Shown piece after piece: positions 25,757-35,275 of a stretch of 64,000 bases of DNA. Where the stretch lies: the NCBI RefSeq assembly GCF_900110705.1, contig NZ_FOEJ01000003.1, positions 124,001 through 188,000 of the forward strand, read 5' to 3'. Source of the stretch: Loktanella sp. DSM 29012 (lineage in GTDB: Bacteria; Pseudomonadota; Alphaproteobacteria; Rhodobacterales; Rhodobacteraceae). The notes beneath the pieces were generated by a model, which was given only the letters and a program-made list of their open reading frames with translations, ran no database searches and was not told where the DNA came from. Within the stretch, counting starts at the first letter, position 1, and the number at the start of each line of letters is the position of its first letter. The position numbers and the translations under genes were made by a program.

Positions 25757-27385
25757 ATGCTGAATATCTCGCCGTTCCGGCAAGCGTTGATCTGGCTCAC
25801 GGTGACGGTGGGGCTGCTACTGGCCCTGCCGAACCTGTTCTATGACCGGGTTGAAACCTACAACGATGCGGTTTCAACCGGCGAAGACGCGACAGGCTGG
25901 CCATCATTCCTGCCATCCAATCTGGTGAACCTCGGCCTCGACCTGCGGGGCGGGGCGCATCTGCTGGCAGAGGTGAACACCCCCGATGTCTATGCGTCCA
26001 TCATGGACGCCACCTGGCCCGAAGTGCGTGACGCATTGGCCGCCGAACGCGACACGGTCGGTTTTGTCACCCGCGAGGACAGCCCTGACGATATTCTGGT
26101 CGTGCGGATTTCCGAACCCGCCGGTGCGGCACGTGCCGCAGAAATCGTGCGCGGTCTGGCCCGCCCGATCCAGACCCTGACCGGTGCCGGGTCAACCGAC
26201 ATCGAGGTCAGTACCAGCGGCCCCGTGCTGACCATCCAACTGTCCGACGCTGAGAAACAGGCCGTCGATGACCGTACGATGCAGCAAAGCCTCGAGATCA
26301 TTCGCCGCCGTATCGACGAGGTCGGCACACGCGAACCCACGATTCAGCGTCAGGGCACCGACCGGATCCTGATTCAGGTGCCCGGTGTCGGGTCCAGCGC
26401 CGAGATCATCGAATTGATCGGAACAACGGCACAGCTGACATTTCAGCAAGTGATCGGCCCGGCAGGTGCAGACGCGACCCCCGGCGTGGGTCAGGAAATT
26501 CTGCCATCGATCGACGAGCAGGGGGTGTTCTACATCCTTGATTCCGTTCCGGTCGTCACGGGCGAGGAACTGGTCGATGCACAGCCCGCGTTCGACCAGA
26601 ACGGGCGTCCGGCCGTCAATTTCCGTTTCAACGTGTCCGGTGCCCGTAAATTCGGTGATTATACGCTGGATCATATCGGCACGCAGTTCGCCATCGTTCT
26701 CGATTCCGAGGTCATCAGCGCCCCGGTGATCCAGTCCCATATTCCTGGCGGGTCCGGTATCATCACCGGCAATTTCACGGTCGAGGAATCCACAAACCTC
26801 GCCGTGTTGTTGCGCGCAGGTGCGCTGCCGGCCTCGCTTGAATTCCTGGAGGAACGCACGATCGGCCCGCAACTGGGTCAGGACAGCATCGACGCAGGCC
26901 AGCGGGCCGCGATGGTGGGTGGCCTGCTGGTCATCGTGTTCATGGGCATGACCTACGGCCTGTTCGGTATTTTCGCCAATATCGCGCTGATCGTGAACCT
27001 GGGTCTGATCTTTGGCGTTCTGTCGCTCATCGGGGCGACGCTGACCCTGCCGGGCATTGCGGGCATCGTCCTGACCGTCGGTATGGCCGTCGACGCCAAC
27101 GTGCTGGTGTTCGAGCGCATCCGCGAGGAGTTGAAAACCGCCAAGGGACCCGCGCGTGCCATCGAGCTGGGATATGAACGTGCACTGTCAGCGATCATTG
27201 ACGCCAACATCACGACGCTGATCACGGCAGGCATTCTGTATTGGCTGGGGTCTGGTCCCGTGCGCGGCTTTGCCGTTACGCTGGGGCTGGGCATCATCAC
27301 GTCGGTATTCACCGCCATTTTCGTCACGCGCGCACTGATCGTGCTGTGGTTCTCGCGCAAGCGTCCCAAGACAATCGAGGTCTGA
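25757..27385 (+). CDS. secD: Protein translocase subunit SecD
   Basis: A 542-residue RND-family subunit that uses proton flow to pull preproteins through SecYEG. After helix 1 comes LGLDLRGGAHLLAEV near residue 55; the periplasmic P1 domain contains IIRRRIDEVGTREPTIQRQG. Five helices follow, with the conserved GMAVDANVLVFERIREEL near 440. It sits 34 bases after yajC and four bases before secF. Confidence 0.96.
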   Translation: MLNISPFRQALIWLTVTVGLLLALPNLFYDRVETYNDAVSTGEDATGWPSFLPSNLVNLGLDLRGGAHLLAEVNTPDVYASIMDATWPEVRDALAAERDTVGFVTREDSPDDILVVRISEPAGAARAAEIVRGLARPIQTLTGAGSTDIEVSTSGPVLTIQLSDAEKQAVDDRTMQQSLEIIRRRIDEVGTREPTIQRQGTDRILIQVPGVGSSAEIIELIGTTAQLTFQQVIGPAGADATPGVGQEILPSIDEQGVFYILDSVPVVTGEELVDAQPAFDQNGRPAVNFRFNVSGARKFGDYTLDHIGTQFAIVLDSEVISAPVIQSHIPGGSGIITGNFTVEESTNLAVLLRAGALPASLEFLEERTIGPQLGQDSIDAGQRAAMVGGLLVIVFMGMTYGLFGIFANIALIVNLGLIFGVLSLIGATLTLPGIAGIVLTVGMAVDANVLVFERIREELKTAKGPARAIELGYERALSAIIDANITTLITAGILYWLGSGPVRGFAVTLGLGIITSVFTAIFVTRALIVLWFSRKRPKTIEV

Positions 27386-27389
27386 TCCT

Positions 27390-28361
27390 ATGCGAATGCG
27401 CCTGATCCCCGACGATACGAATATCAATTTCTTCAAACTCGCCAGCGTGACCTTTGGCGGCAGTATGGTGCTGTTGGTGCTGTCGATCGTGGCCTTCATG
27501 ACCTTTGGTCTGAACTACGGAATCGATTTCCGGGGCGGCACGACGATCCGCACGGAAAGCACGCAACCCGTCGATGTCAGCGCCTATCGCACCGCACTGG
27601 AATCGCTGGAATTGGGTGATGTCAGCATCACCGAGGTGTTTGACCCGACATTCCGCGCGGATCAATTCGTCGCATCCGTGCGTATTCAGGCGCAGGACGA
27701 TGCGGAAAGCGTTGCACAAAGCACCATCGACAGTGTCCGCACAGCCTTGCAGGCGGTGGACCCCGAGGTCGACTTTACCTCGGTCGAGAGTGTCGGACCC
27801 AAGGTGTCCGGCGAACTTATTCAATCAGCCATTTTTGCTGTCATCGGCGCGCTGTCGGCGATCATCATCTACATCTGGTTGCGGTTTGAGTGGCAGTTTG
27901 CCGTCGGTGGGATCGTGGCGTTGATCCATGATATCGGCCTGACCATCGGTTTGTTTTCGCTGCTGCAAATCAGGTTCGATCTCGCGATCATCGCGGCCTT
28001 GCTGACCATCGTCGGCTATTCGATCAACGATACCGTCGTGGTGTTCGACCGGGTGCGGGAAAACCTGCGCAAGTACAAGGTCATGCCGCTGGTCGATGTG
28101 CTGAACCTGTCCGCGAATGAAACCCTTGCGCGGACCATGATGACCTCGGGCACGACGCTGCTGGCACTCGTGGCACTGCTGGCGCTTGGTGGTGACGTGA
28201 TACGCGGGTTTGTCTTTGCGATTACCTGGGGCATCATTGTCGGCACCTACTCATCGATCTATGTGGCCAAGAACGTGGTATTGATGCTGGGCGTCAAACG
28301 CGACTGGTCGAAAAAGAACCCCGCCACGGGCGGACGTTACGCGGATATCGAGGACAGCTGA
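27390..28361 (+). CDS. secF: Protein translocase subunit SecF
   Basis: A 323-residue partner of SecD. YGIDFRGGTTIRTE follows helix 1, and TIVGYSINDTVVVFDRVRENLR near residue 205 is the proton-relay block of helix 4. The last base of its stop is the first base of the next start codon. Confidence 0.96.
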   Translation: MRMRLIPDDTNINFFKLASVTFGGSMVLLVLSIVAFMTFGLNYGIDFRGGTTIRTESTQPVDVSAYRTALESLELGDVSITEVFDPTFRADQFVASVRIQAQDDAESVAQSTIDSVRTALQAVDPEVDFTSVESVGPKVSGELIQSAIFAVIGALSAIIIYIWLRFEWQFAVGGIVALIHDIGLTIGLFSLLQIRFDLAIIAALLTIVGYSINDTVVVFDRVRENLRKYKVMPLVDVLNLSANETLARTMMTSGTTLLALVALLALGGDVIRGFVFAITWGIIVGTYSSIYVAKNVVLMLGVKRDWSKKNPATGGRYADIEDS

Positions 28362-28714
28362 TGCGCCTGACCGAAATCACCTACGACAAATCCAAACCCG
28401 TCGATGGCTATGGCCCGGGGTTTTTCCGGATTGGCGGCCAGGTGATCGAGGGCCCGGTAACGGTTCTGCCGTCCGGGGTGGCCAGTTGGGGTGGTTTTGA
28501 CGATGTCGCGACGCTGCTGGCCGAGGCGGATACGATCGACGTGCTCTTTGTCGGCACAGGGGCCGAGGTGGCACATGCCCCCAAGTCCTTTCGCCAACAA
28601 CTCGAGGATGCAGGCGTCGGGCTGGACGTTATGGCGTCACCCGCGGCCTGCCGCACATTCAATATTTTGCTAAGCGAGGGGCGCCGCGTCGCCCTTGCGC
28701 TGATTCCGGTCTGA
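28361..28714 (+). CDS. Mth938-like (DUF498/AAMDC) domain protein
   Basis: A 117-residue protein of the Mth938 family. Seen: the [25 protein letters not shown]-terminus, [15 protein letters not shown] near residue 62, and [26 protein letters not shown] at the C-terminus. The function is not established; family members neighbour sec and respiratory assembly genes. It bridges secF and ccmA without gaps. Confidence 0.88.
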   Translation: MRLTEITYDKSKPVDGYGPGFFRIGGQVIEGPVTVLPSGVASWGGFDDVATLLAEADTIDVLFVGTGAEVAHAPKSFRQQLEDAGVGLDVMASPAACRTFNILLSEGRRVALALIPV

Positions 28715-28719
28715 TCGCC

Positions 28720-29334
28720 GTGTTGCAGGTCAACGACCTGCGCTGCGCCCGTGGGGGCGTGCCTGTTCTGGAACGGGTATCGTTCGCGCTGAACCCCGGA
28801 GAGGCCCTGATCCTGCGCGGACCGAACGGTGTGGGCAAGACGACGCTGCTGCGCACCATGGCCGGGTTGCAACCGCCCTTGTCCGGGACCGTGGATTACC
28901 CCGAGGGCAGCGATGCCTATGCCAGCCACGCCGATGGGATCAAATCCGCGCTGACGGTGACGGAAAACCTGACGTTCTGGGCGCAGATCCACGACCGCAG
29001 CGTGCCAGAGACGGCTTATGCGGCATTCGACCTGCATGACCTGCGTGACCGGCTGGCGGGCACGTTGTCAGCGGGGCAAAAACGCAGGCTGGGTCTGGCC
29101 CGTCTTGCCGTGATCGGTCGATCCGTGCTGTTTCTGGATGAACCGACGGTCAGTCTGGATAACTTCTCGGTTCGGATGTTTGCCGACTGGATGCGCGACG
29201 CACATCTGGGGCAGGGTGGTTGCGCCGTGATCGCCACTCATATCGACCTCGGGCTAGATGTTCCTGCGCTGGATCTGACGCCCTATATCGCGGCGGCGGA
29301 TGCAGACGGCGGCGCGGACGCGGCGTTCCTGTGA
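28720..29334 (+). CDS. ccmA: Haem exporter ATP-binding protein CcmA
   Basis: A 204-residue ABC ATPase of the CcmABCD haem-handling complex, which frees holo-CcmE for cytochrome c maturation. Walker A is GPNGVGKTT near residue 33, the signature is [14 protein letters not shown] near 120 (Ala replacing the usual Gly after Ser) and Walker B is [12 protein letters not shown] near 140. The GTG at 28720 starts it, followed immediately by a TTG that could serve instead. It is coupled to ccmB. Confidence 0.93.
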   Translation: MLQVNDLRCARGGVPVLERVSFALNPGEALILRGPNGVGKTTLLRTMAGLQPPLSGTVDYPEGSDAYASHADGIKSALTVTENLTFWAQIHDRSVPETAYAAFDLHDLRDRLAGTLSAGQKRRLGLARLAVIGRSVLFLDEPTVSLDNFSVRMFADWMRDAHLGQGGCAVIATHIDLGLDVPALDLTPYIAAADADGGADAAFL

Positions 29335-29987
29335 TTGCGCTTTTGTTGCGGGATCTGCGGCTGTCAGTCCGCGCAGGGGGCGGGTTTGGCCTTGGACTTG
29401 CGTTTTTCCTGATCGTCGTCGTTTTAGTGCCATTCGGCGTCGGGCCTGACCGGGTCATTCTGACCCCCATCGCGCCGGGCATCCTGTGGGTCGCGGCGTT
29501 GCTGGCGGCCCTGTTGTCGCTGGACCGGATCTTTGCGCTGGATTTCGAGGATGGTTCGCTGCCATTGCTGGCCACGGCACCGATCCCGCTGGAAGGCGTG
29601 GCCCTGTCCAAGGCAGTATCACACTGGATCACCACCGGGTTGCCACTGACATGTGTCGCACCCCTGCTGGGGTTTTTCCTGAACATGGCCCCAGGTGCCT
29701 ATGTTTGGCTATTGGCGTCGCTGGCGCTTGGCGCGCCGGCCTTGTCGATGATCGGCACATTCGGTGCTGCCCTGACGGTGGGTCTGCGGCGTGGCGGCCT
29801 ATTGTTGTCGCTGCTGGTTTTGCCGCTGTATATTCCAACGCTGATGTTTGGTGCCGAGGCCGTGCGGCGCGGTGCGGACGGCAGCGGGGTCACAGCACCC
29901 CTGATGTTGGTGGGGGTTATCACGCTGGGCTGTTTTGCGCTGCTACCCTTTGCCACGGCAGCCGCCTTGCGGATCAATCTGCGGTGA
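29331..29987 (+). CDS. ccmB: Haem exporter permease CcmB
   Basis: A 218-residue protein with six membrane helices. [17 protein letters not shown] at the N-terminus and [24 protein letters not shown] near residue 65 are CcmB signatures. The GTG at 29331 overlaps the ccmA stop by four bases; earlier in-frame codons lie within ccmA. Confidence 0.92.
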   Translation: MIALLLRDLRLSVRAGGGFGLGLAFFLIVVVLVPFGVGPDRVILTPIAPGILWVAALLAALLSLDRIFALDFEDGSLPLLATAPIPLEGVALSKAVSHWITTGLPLTCVAPLLGFFLNMAPGAYVWLLASLALGAPALSMIGTFGAALTVGLRRGGLLLSLLVLPLYIPTLMFGAEAVRRGADGSGVTAPLMLVGVITLGCFALLPFATAAALRINLR

Positions 29988-30029
29988 ATTGGGATTGAGC
30001 GGGGCACGCCCCGAGGATAGGTAAACGTC

Positions 30030-30761
30030 ATGTCGATGTGGGAATATGCAAATCCGAAACGGTTCATGGAATGGACGGCGCCCGTCGTGCCATGGGCCTT
30101 TGGCCTGTCCGGTGTTCTGGTCGTCGGTGGGTTGTTCTGGGGCTTTTTCCTGACGCCCGATGCCGACAAGTTCGGGTCGACGGTCAAAATCATCTATCTG
30201 CATGTTCCGGCAGCGCTCATGGCGATCAACGCATGGTTCATGATGCTGGTGGCCAGTGTCGTCTGGGTGATCCGCAGACACCATGTCAGCGCCCTTGCCG
30301 CACGGGCGGCAGCGCCTGTGGGGATGGTCATGACCGTGATCGCGCTGGTGACGGGGGCAATCTGGGGCATGCCGACCTGGGGGACCTATTGGGTCTGGGA
30401 TCCGCGACTGACCAGTTTCATGATCCTGTTCCTGTTCTACCTGGGCTACATGGCCCTGTGGGAGGCGATCGACGATCCCGACACGGCGGCTGATCTGACG
30501 GCGGTGCTCTGCATCGTGGGGTCGATCTTTGCGATCCTGTCGCGCTACGCAGTGCGGTTCTGGAACCAGGGATTGCATCAGGGCACATCCGTACCGGTTG
30601 TGACGGGTGGGCGCACCATCGCCGATATCTATTTCATTCCACTGGTGATCTGCATGTTCGGTTTTGGCATTCTGTTCATCGCACTCGTGCTGCTGCGCAC
30701 CCGGACAGAAATTCGCGCCCGCCGCATGCGCGCGCTGACCGCGAGGGCTGCACGTGCCTGA
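30030..30761 (+). CDS. ccmC: Haem-handling protein CcmC
   Basis: A 243-residue six-helix protein that presents haem to CcmE. The periplasmic tryptophan-rich motif WGTYWVWDPRLTS is at about residue 115 and lies between the conserved haem-ligand histidines (YLHVPAAL near 60 and the LHQGTS block near 185). Confidence 0.95.
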   Translation: MSMWEYANPKRFMEWTAPVVPWAFGLSGVLVVGGLFWGFFLTPDADKFGSTVKIIYLHVPAALMAINAWFMMLVASVVWVIRRHHVSALAARAAAPVGMVMTVIALVTGAIWGMPTWGTYWVWDPRLTSFMILFLFYLGYMALWEAIDDPDTAADLTAVLCIVGSIFAILSRYAVRFWNQGLHQGTSVPVVTGGRTIADIYFIPLVICMFGFGILFIALVLLRTRTEIRARRMRALTARAARA

Positions 30762-30894
30762 ACTGGGAGATTACACGGCCTACGTGATATCGTCCTATGT
30801 GGCGACAATCGTCCTGCTGGCCGCCATCATCGGGCTGAGCTGGCGGCGGTCCCGGCGGATCAAACGTGCGCTGGAGGACATCGAACGTGGCTAA
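30754..30894 (+). CDS. ccmD: Haem exporter small subunit CcmD
   Basis: A 46-residue single-helix protein. It starts with GTG eight bases inside ccmC and reads PELGDYTAYVISSYVATIVL, a membrane helix, then a basic tail (WRRSRRIKRALEDIERG). Length, position and the Y-x-x-Y-V pattern match CcmD, which releases holo-CcmE from CcmABC. Confidence 0.88.
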   Translation: MPELGDYTAYVISSYVATIVLLAAIIGLSWRRSRRIKRALEDIERG

Positions 30895-31423
30895 GGTTTC
30901 GCCACTGCTGATCGTGCCGCCGCTGGTTTTTGCCGGGCTTGCCGCGCTGTTTTACGGCGGTTTGATGCGGGACAATGCCGGTGAAATTCCGTCGACTTTC
31001 ATTGGCCAGACAGCCCCTGCCTTGCCCGACGAGGCGGTGTCCGGCACGACGCTGCTGACGGCGGCAGATTTGTCCGCTGGCGAAGTCACGATCGTGAATT
31101 TCTGGGCCAGCTGGTGCCCGCCTTGCCGGGCCGAGCATCCAACATTGCAGGCCTTGTCCGATGCGGGCTACCGCGTGGCAGGCGTCAATTTCCGCGATCA
31201 GGCGGATGATGCCGCGCGCTATCTGGCGGACGAGGGCGATCCGTTTTTCGCCACCGGGTTCGACCCGCGCGGACGGCGTGCCATCGACTGGGGCGTGACC
31301 GCGCCGCCCGAGACATTCATTGTGGGGCCCGATGGCACCGTGTTGCACCGTTTCATCGGACCGCTGATCGGTTCGGATTACGAACAGCGGTTCGTTCCGA
31401 TGTTGGAGTCTGCGACCGAGTAA
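30887..31423 (+). CDS. ccmG: Thiol:disulfide interchange protein CcmG/DsbE
   Basis: A 178-residue membrane-anchored thioredoxin-like protein that reduces apocytochrome c cysteines. Helix 7-25, then NFWASWCPPCRAEHP with the WCPPC active site near residue 78, and TAPPETFIVGPDGTVLHR near 140. GTG 30887 overlaps ccmD by eight bases. It is the last gene of the yajC-to-ccmG run. Confidence 0.93.
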   Translation: MAKVSPLLIVPPLVFAGLAALFYGGLMRDNAGEIPSTFIGQTAPALPDEAVSGTTLLTAADLSAGEVTIVNFWASWCPPCRAEHPTLQALSDAGYRVAGVNFRDQADDAARYLADEGDPFFATGFDPRGRRAIDWGVTAPPETFIVGPDGTVLHRFIGPLIGSDYEQRFVPMLESATE

Positions 31424-31450
31424 GGGTCTGGATCGCTGTGCGATCCAGAT

Positions 31451-31483
31451 GCCTCCGGCGGGGATATTTTTGACCAGAAGAAG
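31451..31483. repeat. Dispersed intergenic repeat, copy 1
   Basis: GCCTCCGGCGGGG followed by ATATTTTTGACCAGAAGAAG. The second part matches copy 2 at 43867-43889 base for base over the shared core, and the first part matches copy 3 at 47595. It lies between the ccmG stop and a bidirectional terminator. Confidence 0.75.
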
Positions 31484-31526
31484 TCGGACGGTCGTGAAGT
31501 GCGATGATGTCCTGCGCCATGAAAAA

Positions 31527-31560
31527 GGCCCCGTCGGATTGTTCCGACGGGGCCCTTGTT
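31527..31560. terminator. Bidirectional terminator between ccmG and acnA
   Basis: GGCCCCGTCGGA and TCCGACGGGGCC form a perfect 12-bp stem with a TTGT loop. CTTGTTTT follows on the plus strand and the complement of GAAAAA follows on the minus strand, so it can end both convergent transcripts. Confidence 0.92.
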
Positions 31561-31576
31561 TTCAGTGGAATGCAGT

Positions 31577-34354
31577 TCAGGCGACTTTGGCCAGATTGCG
31601 CAGGACGTAGTGCAGAACGCCACCGTGTTCGACGTATTCGATTTCGATCGCGGTATCGATACGGCACTTGATCTGGATATCCTTGGTCGTGCCGTCAGCA
31701 TAGGTAATCTGTGCTGTGCACATCTGCTGCGGTTTGACCTCGGACAGGCCGTCGATGGTGACCGTTTCCTCGCCCGTCAGGTTCAGGGTCTTGCGGTTGT
31801 CGTCGCCGGTGAATTCGAACGGTACCACACCGAAACCCACGAGGTTGGAGCGGTGGATCCGTTCAAAGTTCTCGGCGATGACGGCCTTGACGCCCAACAG
31901 GGCCGTGCCCTTGGCCGCCCAGTCACGGCTGGACCCGGCACCGTATTGTTCGCCCGCAATCACGACCAGCGGTTTGCCACCTTCCTGATAGGCCATGGCG
32001 GCGTCAAAGATCGATGTCTGCTGTCCGTCGGGACCCTTGGTATAGCCGCCCTCGACGCCGTCCAGCATCTCGTTCTTGATGCGGATGTTGGCAAAAGTAC
32101 CGCGCATCATCACCTCGTGGTTGCCGCGACGCGATCCGTAGGAGTTGAATTCACGCACGGGCACCTGACGATCAGTGAGATACTGACCGGCGGGGCTGCT
32201 TTCCTTGAACGAACCGGCAGGGCTGATGTGGTCAGTGGTGACCATATCGCCCAGCAGCGCGAGGATCTTCGCATCCTTGACGCTGGCGATGTTGCCCGGG
32301 TCCTTGGCCATGCCCTGGAAATAGGGCGGGTTCTGGACGTAGGTGGACTGCGGTGGCCAGTTGTAGGTTTCGGAATCGACGACTTCGACCGACTGCCATT
32401 TTTCGTCGCCTTTGAACACATCGGCATATTTCGACATGAAGGCTTCACGCGTGACGGTGCGTTCGACCAGATCGGCGATTTCCTTTTGGGTGGGCCAGAT
32501 GTCCTTGAGGTAGACGTCGTTGCCGTCCTTGTCCTTGCCCAGGCTGTCCTTGGTGATGTCGACGTTCATGTCGCCGACAAGCGCATAGGCCACGACCAGC
32601 GGCGGTGATGCCAGATAGTTGGCGCGCACGTCAGGACTGATCCGACCTTCGAAGTTGCGGTTGCCTGACAGAACAGACACGCCGATCACGTCGTAATCAT
32701 TGATCGCCTTGCTGATTTCGGGTTCCAGCGGGCCGGAGTTGCCGATGCAGGTGGTGCAACCATAGCCGACCAGGTGGAAATCCAGAGCGTCCAGATCCTC
32801 TTGCAGGCCGGCGGCCTCGAGGTATTCGGACACGACCTGCGATCCGGGTGCGAGCGAGGTTTTCACCCAGGGTTTGCGGGTCAGGCCAAGCGCGCGCGCC
32901 TTGCGTGCAACCAGACCTGCCCCGATCATGACATAGGGGTTCGAGGTGTTCGTGCAGGATGTGATCGAGGCGATCACGATGCTGCCGTCATGGATCTGGT
33001 AGTTTTCACCGTTGGGATTGTTCACATATCCACGGGCATGGTGACCTTCGTCGCCGGGGATCTGGGCGGGTTCAGGCTGGCCGCCTTCGCCTTCCCAACG
33101 GATTTCCGAGTTGACCGAGGCGTCCTTGCCTGCGCGGATGCCCTTGACGTATTCGCCAAAGGCCGTTGCGGCAACATCAAGGTTGATGTGATCCTGCGGA
33201 CGTTTCGGCCCTGAAATGGCGGGCACGACGGTGCTCATGTCCAGTTCCAGCGTGTCGGTGTAGACGGGTTCGTAATCTGCACCGCGCCAGAAACCGTTTT
33301 CCTTGGCGTAGGCTTCGACCAGTGCGATGCGGTCCTCGTCACGGCCGGTCAGACGCAGATATTTCAGGGTTTCGTTGTCGATCGGGAAATAACCGCATGT
33401 GGCACCGTATTCGGGGGCCATGTTGCCGATCGTGGCGCGGTCTGCCAGTGGCAGGTTGTCCAGGCCAGGGCCATAAAATTCGACGAACTTGCTGACCACG
33501 CCCTTTGCGCGCAGCATTTCCACGACCTTCAGCACGAGGTCGGTTGCGGTCGTGCCTTCGGTCATTTCGCCGGTCAGCTTGAAGCCGACGACCTCGGGGA
33601 TGAGCATGGAGACAGGCTGGCCCAGCATCGCGGCCTCGGCCTCGATCCCGCCGACGCCCCAGCCCAGAACGGCCAGGCCGTTGACCATGGTGGTGTGGCT
33701 GTCGGTGCCGACCAGCGTATCGGGATAGGCCACGGTGACGCCGTTCTGGTCGGTGTCAGTCCAGACGGTCTGCGCCAGATATTCCAGGTTCACCTGGTGG
33801 CAGATGCCCGTGCCCGGCGGCACCACGCGGAAGTTGTTGAACGCCTTCTGGCCCCACTTCAGGAACTGGTAGCGTTCCATGTTCCGTTCGTATTCGCGGT
33901 CCACGTTCATCTGGAATGCACGCGGGTTGCCGAATTCGTCGATCATGACAGAGTGGTCGATGACCAGATCGACGGGGTTCAGCGGATTGATCTGCTGCGC
34001 GTCACCGCCAAGGGCCACGATGCCGTCGCGCATGGCGGCGAGGTCGACCACGGCAGGCACGCCGGTGAAATCCTGCATCAGCACGCGGGCAGGGCGGTAG
34101 GCGATCTCGATCGGGTTCTTGCCGCCGTTTTCAGCCCAGGTTGCAAAGGCCTTGATGTCGTCGGTGGTGACGGTCTTGCCGTCCTCGAACCGCAGCATGT
34201 TTTCCAAAACGACCTTGAGTGCTGCCGGCAGACGCGAAAAGTCGCCCAAGCCAGCGGCCGTCGCCGCGTCGATGGAATAATAGTCGACCGACTGGTCGCC
34301 AACGGTCAGGGTCTTACGGGTTTTTGCGGTATCGGTGCCGACGGTGACGGTCAT
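31577..34354 (-). CDS. acnA: Aconitate hydratase A
   Basis: A 925-residue monomeric aconitase isomerising citrate and isocitrate through a [4Fe-4S] cluster. Cluster cysteines are visible in SITSCTNTSNPYVMIGA near residue 480 and GYGCTTCIGNSGPL near 545. The C-terminal swivel has YGAGSSRDWAAKG and the substrate arginine region. ATG 34354 begins MTVTVGTDTAKT with an AGGGAC site; the frame extends 72 bases upstream without a plausible start. A palindromic operator candidate lies 88 bases ahead of it. Confidence 0.96.
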   Translation of the reverse strand: MTVTVGTDTAKTRKTLTVGDQSVDYYSIDAATAAGLGDFSRLPAALKVVLENMLRFEDGKTVTTDDIKAFATWAENGGKNPIEIAYRPARVLMQDFTGVPAVVDLAAMRDGIVALGGDAQQINPLNPVDLVIDHSVMIDEFGNPRAFQMNVDREYERNMERYQFLKWGQKAFNNFRVVPPGTGICHQVNLEYLAQTVWTDTDQNGVTVAYPDTLVGTDSHTTMVNGLAVLGWGVGGIEAEAAMLGQPVSMLIPEVVGFKLTGEMTEGTTATDLVLKVVEMLRAKGVVSKFVEFYGPGLDNLPLADRATIGNMAPEYGATCGYFPIDNETLKYLRLTGRDEDRIALVEAYAKENGFWRGADYEPVYTDTLELDMSTVVPAISGPKRPQDHINLDVAATAFGEYVKGIRAGKDASVNSEIRWEGEGGQPEPAQIPGDEGHHARGYVNNPNGENYQIHDGSIVIASITSCTNTSNPYVMIGAGLVARKARALGLTRKPWVKTSLAPGSQVVSEYLEAAGLQEDLDALDFHLVGYGCTTCIGNSGPLEPEISKAINDYDVIGVSVLSGNRNFEGRISPDVRANYLASPPLVVAYALVGDMNVDITKDSLGKDKDGNDVYLKDIWPTQKEIADLVERTVTREAFMSKYADVFKGDEKWQSVEVVDSETYNWPPQSTYVQNPPYFQGMAKDPGNIASVKDAKILALLGDMVTTDHISPAGSFKESSPAGQYLTDRQVPVREFNSYGSRRGNHEVMMRGTFANIRIKNEMLDGVEGGYTKGPDGQQTSIFDAAMAYQEGGKPLVVIAGEQYGAGSSRDWAAKGTALLGVKAVIAENFERIHRSNLVGFGVVPFEFTGDDNRKTLNLTGEETVTIDGLSEVKPQQMCTAQITYADGTTKDIQIKCRIDTAIEIEYVEHGGVLHYVLRNLAKVA

Positions 34355-34441
34355 GATGTCCCTTTCAGTGTGGGCGTTGATGCAGTTCTCTTGCCTCGTT
34401 TTGCCGTAGCTGACGCAAGGGATCAAGGCCTAGAACGCATT

Positions 34442-34463
34442 TTTGTATACATCTGCATACAAA
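34442..34463. promoter_or_regulatory. Operator-like inverted repeat in the acnA / DUF1223 divergent region
   Basis: TTTGTATAC, ATCT, GCATACAAA: nine-base arms with one mismatch around a four-base spacer. The form resembles operators of GntR-type regulators. It could control acnA, the divergent DUF1223 gene, or both. Confidence 0.45.
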
Positions 34464-34579
34464 GTTGATGTGGCCATTGTGTTGCAGTCGCGATGATGTC
34501 CGCTTCTGTCGCGATTGCTTGATTGGTCATTTCAAGACGCAGGCTGTACCTCGTGCATCATCATGACAGGAGTTCATTG

Positions 34580-35275
34580 ATGCGTCATCTCATTGCAGCG
34601 CTATCTTGCGCGATTGCGCTGGCTGGCCCGGCTGGTGCCCAACAATCCGGCACAGTGGTCGAACTTTACACCTCGCAGGGGTGTTCCAGTTGCCCGCCAG
34701 CGGATCGTTTGCTGGCCCAGATGGCGGACCGCGACGATGTGATCGCGATTGCGCTGCATGTCGACTATTGGGACTATATCGGCTGGACCGACGATCTGGC
34801 CCGGCCGGAATACACCCAGCGACAACGCGCCTACGCCCAGCGGTGGAACGCCAAGAATGTCTACACCCCCCAGATGGTGATTGCAGGTGCAGTCGGCGTC
34901 GTTGGCAGTGACCCTGGCGCGATCATGAACGCGATGGCGGTTCATCGCAACACCGCCAGCCCCATTGCGCTGGAGGTTTTGCGCCGGGGGGACGGTTTGC
35001 ACATTTCCGTACGCGCAATAGGGAACGTTCCGGCGCAGGCGCTGGTGCAGGTCGTCAGTCTGACCCATTCCGTAACGCGCAATATCGAACGCGGTGAAAA
35101 TGCTGGTAAAACAATAGACTATCGCAATGTCGTAACGGGCTGGCAGAACGCCGGCACATGGACGACAGCACAGCCCGCCCGCCTGTCCGTGCCATTGGAT
35201 CATGCGGGGCCTGTGGTTGTCATCGTACAGGACGGGGCGTCCGGCCCGATCCTGGGGGCTGTCAAACTGCCCTAG
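34580..35275 (+). CDS. Secreted DUF1223 thioredoxin-fold protein
   Basis: A 231-residue protein with a signal peptide (LIAALSCAIALAGPAGAQQ). The mature start is VVELYTSQGCSSCPPADRLLAQ, a thioredoxin-like fold with a C-x2-C pair at about residues 36 and 39 typical of DUF1223. HVDYWDYIGWTDDLARPEYTQRQ and VYTPQMVIAG are further family blocks. A periplasmic redox role is likely but unproven. CAGGAG precedes ATG 34580. It ends four bases inside the convergent acyltransferase gene. Confidence 0.87.
   Translation: MRHLIAALSCAIALAGPAGAQQSGTVVELYTSQGCSSCPPADRLLAQMADRDDVIAIALHVDYWDYIGWTDDLARPEYTQRQRAYAQRWNAKNVYTPQMVIAGAVGVVGSDPGAIMNAMAVHRNTASPIALEVLRRGDGLHISVRAIGNVPAQALVQVVSLTHSVTRNIERGENAGKTIDYRNVVTGWQNAGTWTTAQPARLSVPLDHAGPVVVIVQDGASGPILGAVKLP

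Noticed and set aside
31556-32608. Long plus-strand frame inside acnA
   Set aside because: A shadow of a high-GC coding region. The minus strand carries the aconitase cluster motifs.
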